A DNA stretch of 64,000 nucleotides, taken from the NCBI RefSeq assembly GCF_008329535.1, contig NZ_NPKR01000012.1, forward strand, positions 124,001 to 188,000, read 5' to 3'. Position 1 is the stretch's first letter. Each line of letters begins with the position of its first letter. This stretch comes from Mycolicibacterium sp. P1-18. Its GTDB lineage: Bacteria > Actinomycetota > Actinomycetes > Mycobacteriales > Mycobacteriaceae. Below the pieces are notes generated by a model. That model saw nothing but the letters and a program-made list of their open reading frames with translations. It did no database searches and was not told where the DNA came from. The translations under genes and the position numbers were made by a program. Shown in pieces: positions 58,261 to 64,000 of the stretch.

Positions 58261-60839
58261 CGCGGTGCGGCCCGGCGCACCGGTCGGGTGCGGTGCGGGT
58301 TGGTGTCGAACTTGGCGGCCAGCTCGGCGGTCGGAGCGGCGAACAGCCGCAGCTTGCCGAAGCCGCCGAATTCGTCGAGGAACCAGGCTTCGCCCTCCCG
58401 GCCGGGGACCACCTTGCCGTGGCGGGCGTCGACGGCGTCGTCGCCGTGGTCCATCACCTGCCGCGGGCTGGTGTTGGACACGTAGTCGGCCAGCAGCTTG
58501 GGATGGCGGTCCACGTCCCGACCGCACCACCGCAGGGTGGCCTCGGCGATGCTGGCCTGCCTGAACCCCATACAAAGCCGCTGGTCGACGAATTCGTCCT
58601 CCAGCACGCCGAAGTCGGCCGGCGGGTTCTGGCTGACCCCGACGAACGCGGTCCACGCCTTGCGGCCTTGACGGATAATTGTGTTGGCACACTTGCGGCC
58701 GCCCGGAGAGTGCGTCCACGCCGCGCACTCCTCGACGATCAGCACGTCGGGCTGATCGGGGCGGCTGAAGAACATCGACTGCGCCAGGTCGGCCGCCAAC
58801 CCGTACAGCGCTTGGGCGGCCCGCTGACTGGGCGTGGTGAGGCCGTGCAGGTGGGCCTGGTACTCCTCGGTGACCGTGGGCAGCGTCAGCCCGCCGAAGT
58901 TCCACACCACGCACCGCGCCGACAGATTGGGCAGCGGCAGCGACTCGTCGAACAACGGCCGCAGCAGCCGCTCGGCGCGCAGCCCCTCCAACCCCACCAG
59001 CAGGTCGTCGTCCACCCCCAACCGGCCCTCGCGCAGTCCGCGCAGGTACTCGACCAACCGGCCCATGCTGCCGATGCCGTTGGCGTGCAACGACGCCGGG
59101 GCGAGGTGACCCTTGAGACGGGCGGCCTGCGGGCTCAGCGGACCGAACCCAAGTTGCGGCAGCAGGTGGTCCACCGCCCGCTCTGCGGCTTCCTCGGCGG
59201 GGAAGATTCGCAAAGCGTCCAGGGTGAACTCCGGGCGGCGCGGGTCGACGACGGTCTTGTCGGCGACGCCGTCCAGCGCGCGGGCGTGCTCGCGGGCCTC
59301 GGTCGGGTCGATGACGTGGATGCGGGCGCCCATCGCCAGCCAGGACCGCTGCAGGTTCTTCGTGACGTGGGACTTGCCCACCCCCGGGGACCCGCCGATC
59401 ACCAGGTTGGCGGGGTTGTCCCGGGCCGGGGCGTTGAGCAGGTCCAGAAGGGCCACGTCGCGCAGGCCCGGGCTGGTCACGACCACTCCCAGCGCGACCC
59501 CGGTGTTGTTGCCCACCCGCACCGCCAGCAGCGGGACGAACTTCGCGAACCGGGTGGTCGTGGTGGGGTTGCGGAATTCGCCCAGCGCGGCGGTGCTCTC
59601 GGTGCCGGGGTTGAACGCCCGCCACAACGTGGCCTGACTCCCGCGGTGCCGACCGACCCCGACGTCCTGGCCGCGGAACCGCCGGATCACTTCGGCCAGA
59701 ACGGCGTTGACCTCGTCGAGGTCCTTCCCCGCCGCCGCGACGACGATGGCGGGGTTGACCCCGCGCTCGGCGGCGCCCCGCTTGAGTTCGGAGGCCAGCT
59801 CCCGGCCCGAGGCCAGCTTGCGGACCAGTTCGTCGTCGGACATCGCGTGCCGGCCCCGCTGGCGGGCCTGGTCCTTGATGTTGACGATCACGTGGTGGGC
59901 GGCGGCTACCGCCGTCTCGGCGGTGTCGAAGGTCAGGTGCATCGTCCAGTCCAGCGTGGTGCCGGCGGTGCTCAGGTCGTCGAGCACCTTGAACAGAGTG
60001 GCCCCCGGCCAGGCGATCCCGCTGTCGGGGAACCGTTCCAGGGCCACGAACGCTTGATAGGTGTCGGGAAGCTCGTCGGCGGGGTCGCGGTGGGTGCGCA
60101 GGAACACCTCCTCCCCCGCCCGGGTGGCTCGCCACCGACGCCCGCGCAGTACCGCCGCGCCGGGGTCGAACCAGACCGGGGTGAACGCCGACTCCGGCAA
60201 CGCGGCGTCGGGGTCGTACGGTGTGTTCGGCAGCGGGTGCGGCCACCCGCCCCGGCTGGCGGTGTGATTCCAGTGCCACCAGATCTGTTCCGCCCCGGCC
60301 GGTTTGACGAACAATGACGGCGGTAGTGCTCGCACCATTCGGGCGGCTACCTCCCGGTAGTGCGCCACGGAGTCCGGGGTGTCGCGGTCGCGGCCGGCGA
60401 CGACGTCGGCGCGCTGCCGCCACCGTCCGGTCGGGGTGTGCCCGCCGGGGCCGTAGTCCAGCGGCAGGCTCAGCCAGTGCACCCGCCGTCGGGCACCCGC
60501 CCGCTGCACGGCGGGTTCCCACAGCCGGCAGTGTTCGATCCACGGGTCGACCTCGGTGGAAATGGGTTGCGCCGCATCGTCGGTCGGGTCCAGGTCGGGG
60601 TGGGCGTAGAGCATCCGACGGGTGACGCTGCGGGTGGCCACGGGGGTGGTCAGCCCGCTGAGCAGGGCACCCGACGGCAGTGTCCGGTACAGCTCGGCGT
60701 GCGCGTCGGCGACCTGGTCTTGCCAGTCGGCGCCGGTGAAGACGAACGGCAGCCCGGAGATCAGGTAGTCGGCGTACACGCCGCCGTCGGTGAACCGCAG
60801 GTTGCCCACCGCGGCCCGCGGCGCCGCCCGCCCGCTCAC
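58257..60839 (-). CDS. Type IV secretion VirB4-like ATPase
   Basis: An 860-residue AAA-type ATPase. The C-terminal half carries Walker A GGSPGVGKSHVTKN, Walker B DVLIVEECAAW, a sensor region (TAFVGVSQNPPADFG) and the arginine-rich end typical of VirB4/TraC. The N-terminal half is the conserved VirB4 membrane-docking region (GNLRFTDGGVYADYLISGLP). It would energise transfer of DNA or proteins through the conjugation channel. GTG at 60839 gives a GTGA overlap with the upstream gene's stop, which I prefer to upstream GTGs near 60899-60905. Confidence 0.82.
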   Translation of the reverse strand: MSGRAAPRAAVGNLRFTDGGVYADYLISGLPFVFTGADWQDQVADAHAELYRTLPSGALLSGLTTPVATRSVTRRMLYAHPDLDPTDDAAQPISTEVDPWIEHCRLWEPAVQRAGARRRVHWLSLPLDYGPGGHTPTGRWRQRADVVAGRDRDTPDSVAHYREVAARMVRALPPSLFVKPAGAEQIWWHWNHTASRGGWPHPLPNTPYDPDAALPESAFTPVWFDPGAAVLRGRRWRATRAGEEVFLRTHRDPADELPDTYQAFVALERFPDSGIAWPGATLFKVLDDLSTAGTTLDWTMHLTFDTAETAVAAAHHVIVNIKDQARQRGRHAMSDDELVRKLASGRELASELKRGAAERGVNPAIVVAAAGKDLDEVNAVLAEVIRRFRGQDVGVGRHRGSQATLWRAFNPGTESTAALGEFRNPTTTTRFAKFVPLLAVRVGNNTGVALGVVVTSPGLRDVALLDLLNAPARDNPANLVIGGSPGVGKSHVTKNLQRSWLAMGARIHVIDPTEAREHARALDGVADKTVVDPRRPEFTLDALRIFPAEEAAERAVDHLLPQLGFGPLSPQAARLKGHLAPASLHANGIGSMGRLVEYLRGLREGRLGVDDDLLVGLEGLRAERLLRPLFDESLPLPNLSARCVVWNFGGLTLPTVTEEYQAHLHGLTTPSQRAAQALYGLAADLAQSMFFSRPDQPDVLIVEECAAWTHSPGGRKCANTIIRQGRKAWTAFVGVSQNPPADFGVLEDEFVDQRLCMGFRQASIAEATLRWCGRDVDRHPKLLADYVSNTSPRQVMDHGDDAVDARHGKVVPGREGEAWFLDEFGGFGKLRLFAAPTAELAAKFDTNPHRTRPVRRAAPR

Positions 60840-61192
60840 CCGTCCCCGCCGGCGGGACGGGAATGCGAGCAGGTCGTCCGCGGTCGGAGGTCGGCGCACC
60901 ACCACCGCAGCCGGGTCGGCGCCGACGGCCGGCTGTGCGGCAGCTTCGCCACCAGCCAGACCGCCGTCGCGGTCACCACGACACCGACGACCAAGATGAG
61001 CAGCGCGTGCCCGCCGTCGAGGTGGGTGGTGACCAGGGCGCCGGTGACGATGAATCCCGCGACCGCGGCGACGGCGTCGGGTGCCCGCCACTTCTCCTTG
61101 AACGGCAGCGTGAAGCCGTCACCGGAATCACCCAGGTAGATCGGCAGGTCGCGCTGGTCGGAGTAGACCTTGGCGGGCGACGAGTCCGCCAT
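60836..61192 (-). CDS. Small two-span membrane protein in PrgI/VirB3 position
   Basis: A 118-residue protein. An N-terminal soluble part (SDQRDLPIYLGDSGDGFTLP) is followed by two membrane helices (VAAVAGFIVTGALVTTHL and ALLILVVGVVVTATAVWLVA) and a basic tail. Its size, topology and place immediately before the VirB4-like ATPase fit PrgI/VirB3-type subunits. It is linked to its neighbours by 1-base and 4-base overlaps. Confidence 0.6.
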   Translation of the reverse strand: MADSSPAKVYSDQRDLPIYLGDSGDGFTLPFKEKWRAPDAVAAVAGFIVTGALVTTHLDGGHALLILVVGVVVTATAVWLVAKLPHSRPSAPTRLRWWCADLRPRTTCSHSRPAGGDG

Positions 61193-61503
61193 CACCGGCC
61201 CCACGGCGAGGGCACGGCGACCGGGTTGCTCAGGCCGTTGCGCTCGAATTCGTGGGTGATGGCCGCGGCGATGCCGGCGCTGAGGAAGATCATTACTGCG
61301 AACACGATGACCCCCATCTGCGCGGTGATCCCCGAGCCGGCGCCTTCCTTGCGGTGCTGACCGATCGCGGCGACGGTGCCCACCACCAGGGCCACCACCG
61401 CCAGGAACGCCTCCACCGAGTAGAGCAGGGTGGTACCGGAGGTGAAGAGACCTCCCACCGCCAGTACTGCGGTGTCGGAACTGGATTCGCTGATCGCTGA
61501 CAT
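61192..61503 (-). CDS. Small two-span membrane protein in VirB2/pilin position
   Basis: A 103-residue protein with two helices (SVEAFLAVVALVVGTVAAIG and MGVIVFAVMIFLSAGIAAAI) and a short polar loop between them. It is the first gene of the type IV secretion operon, where many systems encode a VirB2/TrbC-like pilin, but no signal peptide is evident and the assignment rests on position and topology. GAAGGGG precedes ATG 61503. Confidence 0.6.
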   Translation of the reverse strand: MSAISESSSDTAVLAVGGLFTSGTTLLYSVEAFLAVVALVVGTVAAIGQHRKEGAGSGITAQMGVIVFAVMIFLSAGIAAAITHEFERNGLSNPVAVPSPWGR

Positions 61504-61939
61504 CGGTGACCCCTTCTCGCGGCGACGGTCCTCGTCGGTCCGCATTGCGGTGCCGATGACGAATTCGTCTGTGCCACCAAGCCTATGGCCGTCTCGCCGC
61601 GGTCTCTGCAGTATTTTGCGACGGTCACCCGAGGTCGCAGGGCAGTACCTGCACTGCCGGTCCGTTTCGACGCTCCGCACCGCCCGACACCGGTAGAGTC
61701 ACCAGTGTCTCGGCCGTCGAAGTGGCTGTTGCGATTGGTGCCGCCCTCGGGATGGCTTTCCTGCCCATTGTCCAGTCGGCGGACGAGGCACCGCCGGTGT
61801 CGTACGCGCGGCTCCGGCGGCGGTGTGATCACCCGGTGCATGGCTAGGGATTTTGGTGCCGCCTCCGGGATGGCTTGCCGTGTGTGGGCCGGCCCGGGTG
61901 ACCCGCCGGACGACGCGGCGCGTGACACGGGGGTGGCCA
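61504..61939. other. Noncoding stretch upstream of IS110 transposase
   Basis: About 436 bases between the type IV operon promoter and the transposase gene. The right half probably belongs to the IS110 element, whose family encodes its guide (bridge) RNA upstream of the transposase. The direct repeat pair at 61735 and 61854 is inside. Confidence 0.45.
61735..61880. repeat. 27-base direct repeat pair upstream of IS110 transposase
   Basis: Copies at 61735-61761 and 61854-61880 agree at 24 of 27 positions, beginning TTGGTGCCGCC and ending GGGATGGCTT plus three more bases. They are 119 bases apart and lie just before the transposase start at 61940. In IS110 elements the region upstream of the gene encodes the bridge RNA and contains the element end, so the repeat may mark the left end and a guide-matching sequence. 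Confidence 0.6.
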
Positions 61940-63130
61940 GTGACGATCATCGGCGTCGACGCGCACAAACGCAGCCACACCCTCGTCGCGATCGACCCGG
62001 GGGGCCGCAAGCTGGCGGAGAAGACGGTCACCACGACCCCGAGCGGTCACGCCGAGGCCATCGACTGGGTGCTGAAGAACTTCGGCGCCGACGTCGAATG
62101 GGCCGTCGAGGACAACCGCTCCTTCACCCACCTGCTGGAACGGGACTTGCTTGCCGCCGCACCGTGGCGGGTGGTCAGATGCCCCCCGGCCCTCATGGCC
62201 CGCACCCGCGCCTCGGCGCGGACACCCGGCAAGTCCGACCCCATCGACGCGTTGGCGGTGGCCCGGGCGGCGCTGCGCGAGACCGACCTCCCCGTCGCCG
62301 TCCACGACGACGTCTCGTGGCAGCTGCGGCAACTCGTCGAGCGGCGGGAGGACCTCGTCACCCAGCGCGCCGGCGTGATGCACCGCGTCTACGCGCACGT
62401 TCATCTGCTGGATCCGACGCGCCCGACGCCGACCGGTCTGGACAAGCGAAATCGGCGCGACGCGCTGGGTCGGTTCCTCAGAACCCAGTCCGGTCTCCTC
62501 GCCGAACTGGCCCGCGACGAGGTCGACGATCTCGAATACTTCACGCGCAGAATCGATTCCCTGACCGAGCGCATCGTTGAACGGGTCGACGAGCTGCACT
62601 CGTCGCTGTTGACCATCCCCGGGTGCGCCCACCTGACCGCGGCGAAGTTCATCGGAGAGGCAGCCAACATGGACCGCTTCCGGTCCGAGGCGGCCTTCGC
62701 CGCCTACTGCGGGGTGGCTCCGGTGCCGCGGTGGTCGGGGTCGACGGCCGGAACCCTTCGAGTTTCCAACGGCGGCAACCGCCAACTCAACACGGCGCTG
62801 CATCGCGTGGCCCTGGTTCAGTTGGCCAAGATCCCGGTGGGGCGCACCTACTATGAACGCCGCCGCGCCGAGGGCGACACCGGCGCCGAGGCCATCCGTC
62901 GTCTGAAGCGGAAGCTCTGCCGGCTGGTGTTCAACCGGCTGCGGGCGGACTACCGCGTACGCACCGCCTCGGACACCGTCGGTCCCGCCGTCGCGGTGGC
63001 AGACGTCGGCCACGTGCCGGCCTGGCTGCAATTGGTCGACATCGCCGACTCCATGGGCGAGGAACGGGAGAGGCCGCGGCGCAGCGTGGGCGAGCACCGA
63101 ATGATTCAGCCCGGGGACGCCGAACCGTGA
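61940..63130 (+). CDS. IS110-family transposase
   Basis: A 396-residue transposase. The N-terminal RuvC-like (DEDD) domain begins TIIGVDAHKRSHTLVAID with the first catalytic Asp; WAVEDN and KSDPIDALAVARAAL supply further acidic residues. The C-terminal part carries the serine-containing Tnp20 domain: TIPGCAHLTAAKFIGE, AAYCGVAPVPRWSGST, VSNGGNRQLNTALH. IS110 enzymes recombine DNA guided by an RNA encoded by the element and lack terminal inverted repeats. GTG 61940 starts at the conserved sequence. The full-length frame suggests an intact element; the right boundary is not visible. Confidence 0.9.
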   Translation: MTIIGVDAHKRSHTLVAIDPGGRKLAEKTVTTTPSGHAEAIDWVLKNFGADVEWAVEDNRSFTHLLERDLLAAAPWRVVRCPPALMARTRASARTPGKSDPIDALAVARAALRETDLPVAVHDDVSWQLRQLVERREDLVTQRAGVMHRVYAHVHLLDPTRPTPTGLDKRNRRDALGRFLRTQSGLLAELARDEVDDLEYFTRRIDSLTERIVERVDELHSSLLTIPGCAHLTAAKFIGEAANMDRFRSEAAFAAYCGVAPVPRWSGSTAGTLRVSNGGNRQLNTALHRVALVQLAKIPVGRTYYERRRAEGDTGAEAIRRLKRKLCRLVFNRLRADYRVRTASDTVGPAVAVADVGHVPAWLQLVDIADSMGEERERPRRSVGEHRMIQPGDAEP

Positions 63131-63173
63131 ACACCCGCCACCACCGGTGCGACTCGACCGACACCGGAGCGCG

Positions 63174-64000
63174 ATGACCCGCCGCTCTGGTGTCACCTGG
63201 GCGCCGACCAGCGTGCCGGAGATCCGCCGGCGGTGGTGCGACGCCCTCGACGGCATGATCGAGCGGCACTCGGCGGGTCTGATCACCCAGCCCGGCACCG
63301 CTCGGCCCGCCGACGGTGTGCGGTTGCGGCGCCTGCAAGACCAGCTCGCCACCACCATCGAGGTCATGAAGGCCGAGAGCCAGGCGCTCCGCGACGCCGA
63401 GATGTACTGGGTCGCCCGGGACATGGTCGACGTCGCCCGCGATGCCGCCACGACGTTGCCCGAGTGGACGCCCGACATCGCCGCCCCGTGCCGCAACGGC
63501 CTGCTGTGCTGGGCGAAGCCGGCCGGCACGGTGCCCTACGGTCCGACGGCGACGGCCACCGCCGCGGTGCCCTGGGACGGCGTGTGGTGGTGGACCCGGC
63601 CCGACGGCCGGTTGCAGGTGTCACCGGCCTCCCGCTTCGCGAATCGGGCCGAACTACTGGAGCCCTACGGCGTCTCGACGCCGCTGTGGGCCGCGCACAC
63701 CATCGTCGTCGACCCCAGCCGGCCGCGGACCGAGGAGGCCAACGGCACCGAGGACATGCATCCCTTCGTGAGCATCGTGGGGGCGGCGTGGCTGCTGATG
63801 GGACAGCCGGGCGTGACCGAGACCCGCTCGATTCGGGACCGCCCCATGCCGGGTCCCCCGTTCGGTGCCCGTCCGTCGCTCGCCTCGTCGACGTCGCCGG
63901 CGGTCACCATCGTGGAACTCCGCCGCCCGGTCCGCGGACCGCAGGACGACGCCCCAAGCCAGGAATCTGCGCGTTCCTTCAGCCGGCGCTGGTGGGTCGG
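63174..64000 (+). CDS. Hypothetical protein, 3' end beyond window
   Basis: At least 275 residues, open to the edge. ATG 63174 begins MTRRSGVTWAPTSVPEI; the body contains a helical part (LRRLQDQLATTIEVMKAESQ), a Trp-rich strand region (PWDGVWWWTRPDG) and ends in FSRRWWVG at the edge. I recall actinobacterial mobile-element proteins that carry a similar RRWWV-type sequence, but cannot name a function. It starts 43 bases after the IS110 transposase stop. Confidence 0.65.
   Translation, partial: MTRRSGVTWAPTSVPEIRRRWCDALDGMIERHSAGLITQPGTARPADGVRLRRLQDQLATTIEVMKAESQALRDAEMYWVARDMVDVARDAATTLPEWTPDIAAPCRNGLLCWAKPAGTVPYGPTATATAAVPWDGVWWWTRPDGRLQVSPASRFANRAELLEPYGVSTPLWAAHTIVVDPSRPRTEEANGTEDMHPFVSIVGAAWLLMGQPGVTETRSIRDRPMPGPPFGARPSLASSTSPAVTIVELRRPVRGPQDDAPSQESARSFSRRWWV

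Noticed and set aside
56791..60317. Plus-strand open frames of over 500 residues opposite the VirB6- and VirB4-like genes
   Set aside because: They are His/Arg/Gln-rich translations of the opposite strand without domains; the minus-strand frames have Walker motifs and membrane helices.
61844..63529. Long minus-strand open frame opposite the IS110 transposase
   Set aside because: No protein-like features; antisense of a clear transposase.

Overview
The window is high-GC actinobacterial DNA that looks mycobacterial (Mycolicibacterium or Mycobacterium). The signs are PknH-type extracellular sensor domains, a Rv1747-like FHA-ABC exporter, an LppX/LprG lipoprotein, DUF4189 and DUF732 secreted proteins, DUF7373-type lipoproteins and promoters that look leaderless. 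Stacked recombinases, defence genes, pseudogenes, an IS110 transposase and type IV secretion genes point to an accessory region: a large plasmid, an integrated element or a genomic island. I saw no tRNA, rRNA or CRISPR array.

Layout. (1) 0.4-3.9 kb: a minus-strand cassette of a tyrosine recombinase, a small XRE regulator, a zinc-ribbon degenerate recombinase and a GNAT acetyltransferase, with an 8-3-8 inverted repeat at its promoter. (2) 4.8-6.7 kb: a two-gene unit of unknown function whose large protein carries HELAH (HExxH). A partly conserved sequence at 0.15 kb recurs inverted at 7.15 kb, bracketing regions 1 and 2. (3) 7.6-17.2 kb: a defence island. A divergent XRE-ImmA/IrrE fusion faces a short type II CBASS operon (patatin effector, CD-NTase, stand-alone E2-like protein). 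A GIY-YIG protein, an unusual AT-rich repeat and promoter region, an OGG-fold-like protein, a VOC protein and a GntR regulator follow. (4) 17.3-48.8 kb: a cell-envelope signalling and export island with two FHA proteins, an FHA-XRE transcription factor, a Ser/Thr kinase with an extracellular siderophore-binding-like domain, five PknH-type sensor domains (one fused to an FHA-FHA-ABC exporter, one to an FHA domain), lipoproteins, DUF2628 membrane proteins and a zinc metallopeptidase. Most operons here share promoter boxes close to GCTACGKTTA, including the promoter of the FHA-XRE gene, so they probably form one regulon. (5) 48.9-52.2 kb: a decaying block with a sensor-domain remnant, an amidase and a Ser/Thr kinase, all frameshifted. 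(6) 52.2-55.9 kb: a compact RiPP-like operon with a candidate precursor whose only three Cys lie in a Thr/Cys-patterned tail, an APH-type kinase overlapping it, and a HopA1-LanC fusion. It resembles a minimal class V-like lanthipeptide system. (7) 56.3-61.5 kb: a type IV secretion module (VirB6/TrbL-like, VirB4-like ATPase, two small membrane proteins). (8) 61.9-64 kb: an IS110 transposase and a gene running off the edge.

The two strongest candidates for undescribed biology are the lanthipeptide-like operon in region 6 and the GCTACG-box regulon in region 4. All functional calls are from reading sequence; no database search was run.
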